From Leptospira limi (lineage in GTDB: Bacteria; Spirochaetota; Leptospiria; Leptospirales; Leptospiraceae), in contig NZ_JAMQPV010000004.1 in NCBI RefSeq assembly GCF_026151395.1, positions 124,001-188,000 on the forward strand: a stretch of DNA of 64,000 bases, written 5' to 3'. The position numbers and the translations under genes were made by a program. The notes beneath the pieces were generated by a model. The model was not told where the DNA came from. It ran no database searches and saw only the letters and a list, made by a program, of their open reading frames with translations. This document shows, in pieces, positions 53,213 to 61,942 of this stretch (within the stretch, counting starts at the first letter, position 1; each line of letters begins with the position of its first letter).

Positions 53213-53893
53213 ATGTTGAATTACATTTCCATTTTCTGTTTTTTCCTTTTCCCTATGGTTCTTCTGCCATGTGAACCTTTTGTTACAAAAGTTTTGTCAC
53301 CTATCGACCATTCATCGAAAGACAAAAGTTTTTCGGAATTCAAAGTCAAATTTTTAAAAACCTTAAAATCAAAAGATCGTAAATCCTTAGAATCTTTTTT
53401 GGACAAAGACATTCATTTTACTTTTGGTCCAGAAACTGGCAAAAAAGAATTTTTAAAATCATTCCAACTGACAGAAAAACCAAATGATTCTGATTTTTGG
53501 AATTTAATGAATGATACAATCCAGTTAGGGTTACGTCAAAATGCGGAAGGCCAAATGGTAGCTCCTTATTTTTTTGAAACATTCCCAAGTGATTATGATC
53601 CCTTTTCGCATTATCTCATCATTGGTAAAAATGTAAATGTAAGAGAGGAGGCATCAAAAGAATCAAAGGTGATTGCCCAACTCAGTTACCAAATTGTTAA
53701 GTCAGAGGCTGATGATTTGGATGGAAGGAGACTGGAAAAGGAAAGTAATTGTAATTGGAAAAAGATTTGTACACCTCAGGGAAAAGCCGGATTTGTTTGT
53801 GATCGATTCATCCGTAGTCCTCTCGACTACAGAGCTTTTTTCGAAAAAAAGAATGGGCAGTGGTATCTAACAACATTCATTGTTGGCGATTGA
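53213..53893 (+). CDS. Exported protein with SH3-like domain
   Basis: A 226-residue protein with a signal peptide (YISIFCFFLFPMVLLPC), perhaps a lipobox-like LLPC. A domain of about 100 residues is followed by a bacterial SH3_3-type domain at about 138-205 (GKNVNVREEASKESKVIAQL ... GKAGFVCDRFIRS). Such proteins usually bind cell wall. Its function is unknown. Confidence 0.7.
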   Translation: MLNYISIFCFFLFPMVLLPCEPFVTKVLSPIDHSSKDKSFSEFKVKFLKTLKSKDRKSLESFLDKDIHFTFGPETGKKEFLKSFQLTEKPNDSDFWNLMNDTIQLGLRQNAEGQMVAPYFFETFPSDYDPFSHYLIIGKNVNVREEASKESKVIAQLSYQIVKSEADDLDGRRLEKESNCNWKKICTPQGKAGFVCDRFIRSPLDYRAFFEKKNGQWYLTTFIVGD

Positions 53894-53984
53894 TAGCTGT
53901 TAAATTATCAATTCGATTAGTTTTTTCTTGATATTCGAAAGCTAGATTTTCAAATGAGAACAAACAATCGTAAAAGGATTCAAT

Positions 53985-54365
53985 ATGTTAAAAAAATTGC
54001 TTTTAGGTGCCATCGCACTTTCTTTCACCAACTGTTTGGTTTTAAATCCACTTGGTGCAACAATTGATAGGGAAAAAGGTTCTGTCGCTGCGGGTCGAAT
54101 CACGGATGCAGCCATCCAAACCGATTTGGTTAATTCAACTCTATTGGCAGGAAGACCTGCGATTTCACTTATCACATTACTCGCTTCCGATATTGCAAAA
54201 ATTGAATCAGATAAATATTATGTAAAAGCAGATGTTGATCAATGCATCGATGACATTACTGGATTCAAAGGTTTTGTACTTGGGTCTTTGATCACAAATA
54301 TTATATCCTGCCAGGATTTGAAAACAGATGGATATATTACTGGAGATCCGTTCCCAAGCTTCTAA
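53985..54365 (+). CDS. Leptospira-type small lipoprotein
   Basis: A 126-residue product with a short signal and a lipobox near ALSFTNC, giving lipidated Cys17, followed by GRITDAAIQTDLVNSTLLAG and a DKYYVKADVDQCIDDITG region. This resembles the Leptospira lipoprotein family annotated TIGR04452; the match is from memory. A ribosome binding site AAAGGATT precedes the ATG. Function unknown. Confidence 0.65.
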   Translation: MLKKLLLGAIALSFTNCLVLNPLGATIDREKGSVAAGRITDAAIQTDLVNSTLLAGRPAISLITLLASDIAKIESDKYYVKADVDQCIDDITGFKGFVLGSLITNIISCQDLKTDGYITGDPFPSF

Positions 54366-54404
54366 AATCTTCCCATATTTTTCCTGCTCTTTTTTTTAGG
54401 GCAG

Positions 54405-54430
54405 GGAACCATTTCAAAATCTTCCGGGTC
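54405..54430 (+). promoter_or_regulatory. Candidate ECF-type promoter for the Spy-like/sigma operon
   Basis: GGAACC (54405-54410) and GGTC (54427-54430), separated by 16 bp, fit the GGAAC/GTC layout of ECF sigma-factor promoters. It lies 30 bp before the ATG of the Spy-like gene, so the sigma factor encoded downstream could drive its own operon. Confidence 0.4.
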
Positions 54431-54459
54431 ATATTCTCAAAACAAAAAAGGAAGGTTTT

Positions 54460-54912
54460 ATGATCTCTTTTAAAAAAGCTCTCAAAATCACAACGACTCT
54501 TGGTCTTGTTTCAGTTATGGCGTTTGCCTTTGGAAATTGCCGTGGTCACAAAGACTTTGAAAAACGAATCGAATGGGTAACCTCCAAACTCACTTCAAAA
54601 TTAGATTTGGATGATGCTCAGAAAGCAAAACTAGAAAGTATCAAAGCAGAACTCATTGCTAAACATAAGGAGATGAAACCAAAACATGAATCTTGGGCCA
54701 AAGAATTAGCAAGTCAGATTCGTTCTGAAAAAATTGATACCAAGTATCTCGACAAAATGAGTGCAGAAAGAGAAACACGCCACCAAGAAATGCGTAAGTT
54801 TTTCCAAACAAAACTTGTTGAGTTCCATGCGGTTCTAAAACCAGAACAACGGGAAAAATTTGCGGAACTCGTTGAAAAATTTGCATCTCGTCACCAATCA
54901 CCTGAAGAGTAA
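54460..54912 (+). CDS. Spy/CpxP/CnrX-like periplasmic sensor
   Basis: A 150-residue exported protein with a signal or lipobox-like segment (VMAFAFGNC) and a long helical mature region with LTSKLDLDDAQKAKL and LKPEQREKFAELV, the LTxxQ-like pattern of Spy, CpxP and ZraP proteins. Several His (GHKD, KHKEMKPKH, RHQEM, EFH) could bind metal as in CnrX. It has an AAGGAAGG site. The sigma gene starts 3 bp after its stop, so they are one operon. Confidence 0.75.
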   Translation: MISFKKALKITTTLGLVSVMAFAFGNCRGHKDFEKRIEWVTSKLTSKLDLDDAQKAKLESIKAELIAKHKEMKPKHESWAKELASQIRSEKIDTKYLDKMSAERETRHQEMRKFFQTKLVEFHAVLKPEQREKFAELVEKFASRHQSPEE

Positions 54913-54915
54913 AAC

Positions 54916-55440
54916 ATGGCAAATTTTGACTTCGAATCTGTAGTCAAAGAAACCAAATACTTGGTTTTAAAAACGATCGGTGACACACTCATCGATCGTT
55001 TTGACGATGCCACTGAAGATGTAGTTCAGGAAGTGTATTTTCGTGTTTTTAAGTCCCTCGAAAAAGGTGGTTTTGATGGTCGATCTAAGCTTTCCACTTG
55101 GATCTACACGATTGCAAAAAATGAAGCCTTACGTATGAACGAAAAACGTTTGCGAGAAGAAGAGAAAGCAAAACGATATTTACAAAAAAACAAATCGAAC
55201 TTATTCCAATCTGATGAGAATCATTCCATTTTAAAACAAGAGTGGATTGAATCTACCTTACTCAAAATCCCAGAAGTATACCAAAAGACAGTACGATTGT
55301 ATTTATCAGGCAAAACAATGGATGAAATTGCAAACGAACTTAACATCAAAGAGGGAACCGTAAAATCCAGATTGTTTCGTACAAAAGAATGGATTCGAAA
55401 ATCGTTGCCAGGAGTGAAAAATGAATTCCAAGAATCATAA
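54916..55440 (+). CDS. ECF-subfamily RNA polymerase sigma factor
   Basis: A 174-residue sigma-70 family protein with region 2 (DATEDVVQEVYFRVFKSL ... FDGRSKLSTWIYTIAKNEALRM) and region 4 (VYQKTVRLYLSGKTMDEIANELNIKEGTVKSRLFR), typical ECF size. It lies between a Spy-like protein and a small membrane protein, the same arrangement as CnrX-H-Y. A candidate ECF promoter precedes the operon. Confidence 0.9.
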   Translation: MANFDFESVVKETKYLVLKTIGDTLIDRFDDATEDVVQEVYFRVFKSLEKGGFDGRSKLSTWIYTIAKNEALRMNEKRLREEEKAKRYLQKNKSNLFQSDENHSILKQEWIESTLLKIPEVYQKTVRLYLSGKTMDEIANELNIKEGTVKSRLFRTKEWIRKSLPGVKNEFQES

Positions 55441-55684
55441 AAGATGGGAAGAATTATTGAATGATTCTGATTTTGAATCGCGTATTGTTCGTAAAATTGA
55501 AACCAAGATGCGAACACAACGTAAGAATCGAAACCTAGTTGTCTCATTTGGGCTGAGTTTTCTCATTTTGTCCTCATTTACCTTTCACCAATGGGTGATT
55601 GAACCCAACGAAATGATCAGTAACATGAGTTATTTGGTCGAAGAACTAAGTTCTGAATCGATCGTGAGTTTGAGTTTTGATTGA
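55421..55684 (+). CDS. Small membrane protein, candidate anti-sigma factor
   Basis: An 87-residue protein with a cytoplasmic N-terminal helical region, one transmembrane helix (LVVSFGLSFLILSSFTFHQW, about 39-58) and a short periplasmic tail. It overlaps the ECF sigma gene by 20 bp. Size and layout match membrane anti-sigma proteins such as CnrY; there is no sequence signature to prove it. Confidence 0.6.
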   Translation: MNSKNHKRWEELLNDSDFESRIVRKIETKMRTQRKNRNLVVSFGLSFLILSSFTFHQWVIEPNEMISNMSYLVEELSSESIVSLSFD

Positions 55685-55789
55685 TATTTGTCATTGATAA
55701 ATATCAGTACAATTTGGAGGCATCTTACTGAAGAATTAGGTATATTTTATTCAATTGTTTCGTCATAATTTGGGAAGGAACAATATAAA

Positions 55790-56116
55790 ATGAACGCTTG
55801 CATTCTCTACTTAAACAAAAAACGAATTGAGATGATCAAGTTAGAATCAGATCACATGGAATCAAAGTCATGGGAAAAATTGAAAGAAACCGACAAATGG
55901 GATTTTGCAGAGATCACCAAAACATTAGATTCACCAAATGAAGTGATCTTAGTGGGTGAATCCGGTTTGAATATGGAATACCGCCGATGGTTAGCCAACC
56001 ATGACCGTGTTTTGGCCAAAAAACTCATCGCTGTGATTGGAAGTACAATCGAAACTAAAATCAATCCAAGTGTCGTCAGTCACTTTAAAGAAAAGTACTT
56101 TCGAGGAAGGGCATAA
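55790..56116 (+). CDS. Small hypothetical protein
   Basis: A 108-residue cytoplasmic protein with GGAAGG upstream. The alternating strand and helix pattern (EVILVGESGLNMEYRRWLAN and KKLIAVIGS) resembles a small Rossmann-like domain, with some resemblance to release-factor-like host attachment proteins; the call stays open. It is 105 bp after the anti-sigma candidate. Confidence 0.5.
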   Translation: MNACILYLNKKRIEMIKLESDHMESKSWEKLKETDKWDFAEITKTLDSPNEVILVGESGLNMEYRRWLANHDRVLAKKLIAVIGSTIETKINPSVVSHFKEKYFRGRA

Positions 56117-56119
56117 CTT

Positions 56120-56809
56120 TTAGATCAAATGATCACAAGACTCCGAGTGGGCATGAAAGAACAATCGGAAGAGTAAAAACCCAAGTGAAGTGAGAATGAT
56201 CACAGTACCAAAAACTGGAATCCACTTGGGTTGAATGTAGTTTCGGATTTTCCCCATAACAACACTTAGGCCAGTCAGCATTGGGATTGTGCCTAGATAA
56301 AAACAAAACATCACAAGCCCCCCTGTAACTGCACTTCCTGTTGCAAAGGATGCAGCATATGCTGGGTACAAAACACCACAGGGTAGGAGAGCACTGAGAA
56401 TTCCAATTCCAAACCCTAAACCATTCAGATTTGTTTTTTCACGGATTTTTTGTAAAATATTAGAAATCCCTTTTGGTAATGTTCCAAATTTAGAATTTGT
56501 TGAAAGGAAAAGCATACGTATCAAAAAAAAGAGTAACAGGACAAATGTAAAAATTCCAGCAATGCTTTGGATGGACTTGAGTTCTCCTATTGCGTTTGCT
56601 CCTTTGCCCATCAATCCTAACACAATTCCTAAAAAGGAATACGATACCATCCGGCCTAAATGATAGAGAATCACGGGTATTTGTTTGGATGGATTCGATG
56701 TTTGCAGGAGAGAAATAAACGGTCCACACATCAAGGCACAGTGAAAACTACTGAGTAAACCATAGATAATGATAGAAGCAAAAAAACTAAGGTTTGTCAG
56801 TTGGTCCAT
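56120..56809 (-). CDS. DsbD/SafE-like membrane protein of the cbb3 cluster
   Basis: A 229-residue protein with about six transmembrane helices and the motif HCALMCGPF, plus LPCGVLYPAY in the second half. This pair of Cys/Pro motifs is seen in UreH/DsbD_2 family proteins encoded beside ccoI and ccoS. A role in copper or haem delivery to cbb3 oxidase is inferred from context. It overlaps ccoS by 23 bp. Confidence 0.75.
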   Translation of the reverse strand: MDQLTNLSFFASIIIYGLLSSFHCALMCGPFISLLQTSNPSKQIPVILYHLGRMVSYSFLGIVLGLMGKGANAIGELKSIQSIAGIFTFVLLLFFLIRMLFLSTNSKFGTLPKGISNILQKIREKTNLNGLGFGIGILSALLPCGVLYPAYAASFATGSAVTGGLVMFCFYLGTIPMLTGLSVVMGKIRNYIQPKWIPVFGTVIILTSLGFLLFRLFFHAHSESCDHLI

Positions 56810-57002
56810 TTTGTTTGTCTTCTGCTTTTGTTAAGGAAGGTTCCACTTTTGATTGAACAGGGTATTCTTCTTCAAAAAACATTCTATATTTAGGTGACTC
56901 AATGTCTTCGAATTGGCCTTTTCGGAATGCCAAAACAAATACATATAAAAAGAAACCAGCAATACACATTGCCATGGGAATGGTTAAATAGAGGGCTTCC
57001 AT
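56787..57002 (-). CDS. ccoS: CcoS-like assembly protein
   Basis: A 71-residue protein with one N-terminal transmembrane helix (LTIPMAMCIAGFFLYVFVLAF) followed by KGQFEDIESPKYRMFFEE, the CcoS-family signature. It is needed for cofactor insertion into cbb3 oxidase in other bacteria. It overlaps ccoI by 19 bp and the DsbD-like gene by 23 bp. The tail of about 25 residues is longer than in many CcoS. Confidence 0.88.
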   Translation of the reverse strand: MEALYLTIPMAMCIAGFFLYVFVLAFRKGQFEDIESPKYRMFFEEEYPVQSKVEPSLTKAEDKQNGPTDKP

Positions 57003-59446
57003 TTGGGGATCCTTATCCGTATTGATAACGAATTGATGAGAACTGTCAAACTAGAACAAGCCATAAATACTGCACAGATTACGGGTAACATCAAACCAAA
57101 CATGGCAAGTGGTAACATAATCGAATTGTAACAGAAAGAAATGATAATGTTTTGTAATATGACTTCTTTTGTTTTTTTGGCAGATAATAAAGAATGAATG
57201 AGTCCGTTTAAATTTCCAGAAGTAAGTACGACGTCCGATTTTTCGAGTGACATATCTTCAGCTTCCGTATGCGAAATGGAAACATTTGCCCTAGCCAAAG
57301 ATAAACTGTCATTGATTCCATCACCCACCATAATGACCACATTGCCTTTGTTTTGTGAATCTTGGATGATATTTGCTTTTTCTTCGGGAGAAAGATCTGA
57401 ATAAAACTGTTGGATCCCTAATGTATTTGCAATGGATTTTACCGCTGGGAAACGATCGCCAGAAAGGATGGCTATTTTTGGAATCATTTGTTTCAGTAAA
57501 GTCACAAATGAATGAGCACCTTGCCTCACTTCATCTGCCAGTACAAATTGCCCTAACATCTTACCATCAATGGCAACGTAGATGATAGAGCCTTCTTTCT
57601 CTGTATGGGAATCAATGGTTATGTTTTGGTCTTTCAGAAGAGTTTGGTTTCCAATGAGAACCGAATGTTCGTTACCCAACCAAAGGATAGTTCCTTTGAC
57701 ACCTTGTCCTGGGATATTCTGTAATTGGACAAGATCCATTTCTTTTGCTTTTTCCTTCACCAAATGGAAAGGGGAAAGATACTTTACGAGAGATTTGGCT
57801 AAGGGATGGTTAATTTCCTTTTCGATTCGATAAACAAATGGTAGGTGGTCTTCTGAAACAGTCACCAAACGAACAAGGAATTTCCCTTCCGTGAGTGTCC
57901 CTGTTTTATCCAAATAAATTGTATTTGCCTTTGCTAAAGTTTCCACAACGGACGGATTTTTTAAAAGTACACCTTTTTCAGCATTCAAAATATGATTTGT
58001 GACGAGGGCCGTGGGAACTGAAATTCCTAAAGCACATGGACAGGCAACAATCAGAACAGATATCGTTGTGACCAAACTCTGTTCTAAATTACCATTTGTG
58101 ACAAACATCCAGACTCCAAAACAAACAAATGCCAATAGGAAAACGACAGAAATAAAATAAGAGGCAATTCTTTCAGTTAGGATTTGGATTTTTGGTTTTA
58201 AGTGAAGAGCTTCCTCTAATCGTAGTTTCAGTGAAGATAATGTCGAAGCATGGTAATCAGAATTGGCGAGGATAAGAGCTGGATTGTCCATTGTGAGGGA
58301 ACCAGCAAGAATGGTATCTCCTGTTTGTTTTCGAATCGGAACAGATTCCCCTGTTAAAAATGATTCATCAACATAGGTTTCCTTTGACAATAAAATTGCA
58401 TCGACAGGAATTCGTTTACCTGGAGCAACTTGGATTTTATCACCTAACTTAATCTCGCTACTAGGGATTGTGGTTTCAGTATTTTCACTGATAAGAACTG
58501 AAGTTTCTGGAAGTTTACAAAGAATTGATTCTAATTTATCAGAAGCAAAGACCCTTGCCTTTTCTTCAAAGTACTTACCTATTAAAATAAAGAAATAAAT
58601 CATCGCGACGGAATCAAAATACACTTCTCCCTTATCGGTTAAGGTGACAAAGACGGAATAGAAGTAAGCCATCGAAATTCCTAAAAATAAAAGGAAATCC
58701 ATGGAGAGAGTTCGCCTTCTAATACTTGTTAAAAACCCCGACATAAAAGGGAATCCGGAATATAAGTAGGCAGGTGTTGCAAAAACCCAAGAGGCATAGT
58801 GAAACATACGTTTGAGATTGAGATCAATTCCAGTGAAGTAACCAGAGTACAATGCAACACTGAGAATCATGATATTTCCAAAACAAAAACCCGCCACACC
58901 AATGCGAAGTAATAAAGTTTTTAGTTGTTTTGATTTTTGTAAATTCCCTTCGGTAGGGGAGAATAAAATCGGTTTATAACCAATCGCACGGATTAGAGAA
59001 AGAATACGTGCGATTTTAATCTTAGATTTATCAAATCGGATTCTTGCACGCCCAGAAGCAAAATTAATTTGAGCAGATAGGATTCCTTCTTCCTCATTCA
59101 AAACTTTTTCATTGATCCAAACGCAGGCAGAACAATGGATATTCGTGATTTGGATTGAAACTTCAGAAAATTCTCCGGAAGGCCTTACGAACTTTTGGTA
59201 TACCAATTCATTCTCAATCTCGGTGTCATTCTCTTCGATTTCAACGGGACTGAGTTTTGTATTTCCTTTTAGGCTGTAATAGTAACTACCACCCAATGAA
59301 TGGATAATGGAATAAACCGTTTCACAACCTTCACAACAGAAAACTTTTGTTTCGTCCCCCAATTTGGATTCGATACGAACCAAACGAATTGGATTCCCAC
59401 AGTGGTCACATTCCGTTGTTGTGTTTTGTGATGTTGTTTCCTTCAT
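56984..59446 (-). CDS. ccoI: CcoI/FixI copper-transporting P-type ATPase
   Basis: An 820-residue protein with the N-terminal Cys motif CDHCG ... CCEGC and the heavy-metal-associated motif HCSACVW. About eight transmembrane helices include the ion motif ACPCALG. The phosphorylation site DKTGTLTEG and the hinge GDGINDS follow. It exports Cu needed for cbb3 oxidase assembly. Overlap with ccoS, and a 4-bp overlap with ccoH upstream, show one operon. Confidence 0.93.
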   Translation of the reverse strand: MKETTSQNTTTECDHCGNPIRLVRIESKLGDETKVFCCEGCETVYSIIHSLGGSYYYSLKGNTKLSPVEIEENDTEIENELVYQKFVRPSGEFSEVSIQITNIHCSACVWINEKVLNEEEGILSAQINFASGRARIRFDKSKIKIARILSLIRAIGYKPILFSPTEGNLQKSKQLKTLLLRIGVAGFCFGNIMILSVALYSGYFTGIDLNLKRMFHYASWVFATPAYLYSGFPFMSGFLTSIRRRTLSMDFLLFLGISMAYFYSVFVTLTDKGEVYFDSVAMIYFFILIGKYFEEKARVFASDKLESILCKLPETSVLISENTETTIPSSEIKLGDKIQVAPGKRIPVDAILLSKETYVDESFLTGESVPIRKQTGDTILAGSLTMDNPALILANSDYHASTLSSLKLRLEEALHLKPKIQILTERIASYFISVVFLLAFVCFGVWMFVTNGNLEQSLVTTISVLIVACPCALGISVPTALVTNHILNAEKGVLLKNPSVVETLAKANTIYLDKTGTLTEGKFLVRLVTVSEDHLPFVYRIEKEINHPLAKSLVKYLSPFHLVKEKAKEMDLVQLQNIPGQGVKGTILWLGNEHSVLIGNQTLLKDQNITIDSHTEKEGSIIYVAIDGKMLGQFVLADEVRQGAHSFVTLLKQMIPKIAILSGDRFPAVKSIANTLGIQQFYSDLSPEEKANIIQDSQNKGNVVIMVGDGINDSLSLARANVSISHTEAEDMSLEKSDVVLTSGNLNGLIHSLLSAKKTKEVILQNIIISFCYNSIMLPLAMFGLMLPVICAVFMACSSLTVLINSLSIRIRIPKWKPSI

Positions 59447-59931
59447 TTAACTATGATTTTACCTTCTCTCTCAAAGGATTTTCCGCTGATATTTGCAATC
59501 AGCCTCATGTTCCAAGTTCCTGATTCCTTTAATGGAATTTTTCCAGTGAAAGTGAGATCTGATGGTTTTAAATCATATCGAGTAGTGTTTTTGGTGGTTG
59601 CATTACGTTCCAGTATGACATACATTGAATCTGCTTTCACAAATGATTCGTTTTGATTTAAAGTCACTGTTAATTCTAAATCACCTAGAGGAAGTATTGT
59701 TGTTTTGTCCCAATTGGTAGACAATTTGTAACCTTGTTTGATCAATTCTTTTTGATTCTCGATCGCCTTTTCATAATTCAAACCAATTTCATAATAGTTT
59801 TTGTCCATGACTGGTTCAAAATGTTTGTAAGTAAGACGTATTGTATAAAATGTTGCAGCCACAAGGCCAGTAAAACTAAACAATACTACATACATTGCAT
59901 TGCGTAAACTAGGGTGTAAGTCTTTGAACAT
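59443..59931 (-). CDS. ccoH: FixH/CcoH-family protein
   Basis: A 162-residue protein with one N-terminal transmembrane helix (MYVVLFSFTGLVAATFYTI, about 13-31) and a periplasmic beta-sandwich, including DKNYYEIGLNYEKAIENQ as in FixH. It is an assembly factor for cbb3 oxidase. The ccoG stop lies 2 bp upstream. Confidence 0.88.
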   Translation of the reverse strand: MFKDLHPSLRNAMYVVLFSFTGLVAATFYTIRLTYKHFEPVMDKNYYEIGLNYEKAIENQKELIKQGYKLSTNWDKTTILPLGDLELTVTLNQNESFVKADSMYVILERNATTKNTTRYDLKPSDLTFTGKIPLKESGTWNMRLIANISGKSFEREGKIIVK

Positions 59932-59933
59932 AA

Positions 59934-61253
59934 TTATTTCCTCGGTAGAGACAGTGATAGTTTTTTCTCTAGTTTCTCATCTGGATCTTGTGTGTTTTTT
60001 AAAACGATGGAACCAGGTAAATATCCTTCGTTTAATTCCTGTTCGGAGAGGGTTTGCGTTTCCAACACAACAGAAATGCTTTTGATTTCTCCTGAACCTA
60101 ATGTGAATTGATTGTTTTCTTCACCTGATCGAATCAGGATCTCCTTTCCATGCCTTGTATCAAAAGCAGTGAGTTGGAATTCTTTTTCGACTGGAGCAAT
60201 GTTTTGAATTCTAAGTGCTACAAAGGCTCTTATTTTATTATCTGGAATGAGGATAGGGGGCATTGATTTATTGGAAGCAGCAATCATTGACATCGGAATT
60301 CTTGTGAGAAGTTGGATACTTGCCCCTGTGAGAACCACACCTAATAAAATTGCATAGACCACTGTCCGTGGTCGAACCCATTTGATTTTATCACCGGTTT
60401 CAATTTGTTTGAGGGAAAAATAACCAATTAAGGTTTTTTTGTTTTCTTTTGCCATGATGGATGTACATGCATCCACACATTTCCCACAGGCAACACAGCC
60501 TACTTGTAAGCCATCACGGATATCAATTCCTGTTGGGCAAACTACCACACACATATTACAAGCAATGCAGTCACCGATTTTGGTTTTTCCATCACGACGT
60601 GGTTCACCACGTTTGAAATCGTAAGTTACATTCCAGGAATGTTCATCCATGAGAAGGGTTTGGAATCTTGCATAAGGGCAAGCATATCGACAAAATTGTT
60701 CTCTGATAAAACCAATATCAATGAACATCGCAGCAGTAAAAAATAAGGTAAAATAAAAATATGTTTCGGAAAATGCTGATAAACTCATGTAATCAGCTAA
60801 CATTTCATAGGGGCTTACAAAATACGCAATCCAGTGAAAGGAAGCAATAAATGAGACTACGATCCATAAAAAATACACAGTGTATTTTCCTATAATGGAT
60901 GCGTCTTTTTTTCCATATTTAGAATCTAAAACAAACCGACCAATTCGGTCGAATAAGTCGGTATAAATGGTTTGGGGGCAACCCCATCCGCACCAGACAC
61001 GTCCAATGACGGATGTAAAAAAGAAAAGTGACAATCCCATTGTGAGAAGGAAAAACCATAGGATCAGTCCTTCTTGTGGGATAAAAAGACCACCAAACAA
61101 GTGAAACATCCTCTTCGGGATGTCCAGTCGGATGAGTGGGCTACCTTCAGGTAACACCACCCAAGGTGCGACTAAAAATAATCCCACGAGAAAACTCATA
61201 ACGATATTTCTTCGTGTCCTTACTTTTCCTGATTGGGGTCTTGATATGATCAT
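59934..61253 (-). CDS. ccoG: CcoG/FixG 4Fe-4S assembly protein
   Basis: A 439-residue protein with four or five transmembrane helices. The membrane-proximal motif CGWGCPQTIYTDLFDRIGRF is diagnostic. Two 4Fe-4S motifs follow, CIACNMCVVVCPTGIDIRDG and CVACGKCVDAC, then an Ig-like C-terminal domain. CcoG is thought to handle copper reduction during cbb3 oxidase assembly. It lies 2 bp after ccoP. Confidence 0.93.
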   Translation of the reverse strand: MIISRPQSGKVRTRRNIVMSFLVGLFLVAPWVVLPEGSPLIRLDIPKRMFHLFGGLFIPQEGLILWFFLLTMGLSLFFFTSVIGRVWCGWGCPQTIYTDLFDRIGRFVLDSKYGKKDASIIGKYTVYFLWIVVSFIASFHWIAYFVSPYEMLADYMSLSAFSETYFYFTLFFTAAMFIDIGFIREQFCRYACPYARFQTLLMDEHSWNVTYDFKRGEPRRDGKTKIGDCIACNMCVVVCPTGIDIRDGLQVGCVACGKCVDACTSIMAKENKKTLIGYFSLKQIETGDKIKWVRPRTVVYAILLGVVLTGASIQLLTRIPMSMIAASNKSMPPILIPDNKIRAFVALRIQNIAPVEKEFQLTAFDTRHGKEILIRSGEENNQFTLGSGEIKSISVVLETQTLSEQELNEGYLPGSIVLKNTQDPDEKLEKKLSLSLPRK

Positions 61254-61255
61254 CT

Positions 61256-61783
61256 TTATTTTGCCTTTACCAAACTACTGTTCTTTGTTGCAATCCATGC
61301 CATAACAGCATAAACTTTCTCAGCACCTAAACCTTCCCAAGCCGGCATACCACCTCGGTTGAGTTTTTGTCTTTCTGGTCCAATTCCTTTCATGATGTTG
61401 TTAAACACTTCTTTATCAGTGTTTCCATGAATCCAATCTTTATCAACCAAACTTGGTCCTACCGCACCTTCTGCCGTTGGGCCGTGGCAAGCTGAGCAAA
61501 TTTGTTTGTAAGTGCTCTCACCTTCTTTAATCGCAACAGCATCATCACGGTATGGATTTGAGCCATCTTCTGGATTTGCAACAACTTGTTTTGTTGGAAA
61601 CTTAGTTTCGTGTTCAGCTACTTCTTTTTCGAAAGCAACATCCTGTGGCCAATCTGAGTACCAGTGAAAGTATACAACATAACCGATGGATACGATGATA
61701 CTGATGAGCCATACTAATTTCCACCAAGGTGGCATTGGATTGTCGGCTTGGAAGATTCCGTCTACTTCTTTTGGTTCTTTCAT
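61256..61783 (-). CDS. ccoP: CcoP-like cytochrome c subunit with a single haem motif
   Basis: A 175-residue protein with one transmembrane helix (KLVWLISIIVSIGYVVYFHW, about 22-41), a linker and one CSACHG haem-binding motif near residue 97. A Met ligand candidate lies in GGMPAWEG. Typical CcoP carries two CxxCH motifs in about 280-310 residues; here only one module is present. GAGGAGG lies upstream, at the end of ccoQ. It is subunit III of cbb3 oxidase, passing electrons from CcoO or c-type cytochromes to CcoN. Confidence 0.88.
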   Translation of the reverse strand: MKEPKEVDGIFQADNPMPPWWKLVWLISIIVSIGYVVYFHWYSDWPQDVAFEKEVAEHETKFPTKQVVANPEDGSNPYRDDAVAIKEGESTYKQICSACHGPTAEGAVGPSLVDKDWIHGNTDKEVFNNIMKGIGPERQKLNRGGMPAWEGLGAEKVYAVMAWIATKNSSLVKAK

Positions 61784-61788
61784 TCGTA

Positions 61789-61938
61789 TTAATCCTCCTC
61801 AAGCATTCGATACTTGGGTTTTTCCATTTCTTCTTTACTGCGTTTTTTATAAACGTAGTAGGTGATGTATGCTATAGCGATCACAAGGATCGGCAATCGC
61901 AAACTTTTATAGATTAAGAGAAGGTCGGCGTCATTCAT
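61789..61938 (-). CDS. ccoQ: CcoQ-like small subunit of cbb3 oxidase
   Basis: A 49-codon gene (MNDADLLLIY ... KYRMLEED) between ccoO and ccoP. One transmembrane helix lies at about residues 14-30, followed by a basic segment KKRSKEE. It is below usual ORF-length cut-offs. Its position and size match CcoQ, and the order N-O-Q-P is the standard one. Its end contains the GAGGAGG ribosome binding site for ccoP, so the two are translationally linked. Confidence 0.85.
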   Translation of the reverse strand: MNDADLLLIYKSLRLPILVIAIAYITYYVYKKRSKEEMEKPKYRMLEED

Positions 61939-61942
61939 GACT

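Noticed and set aside
54381..54408. Hairpin CCTGCTCT/AGGGCAGG after the lipoprotein gene as a terminator
   Set aside because: The T-run lies in the loop, not after the stem, so it does not fit an intrinsic terminator; it also abuts the candidate ECF promoter.
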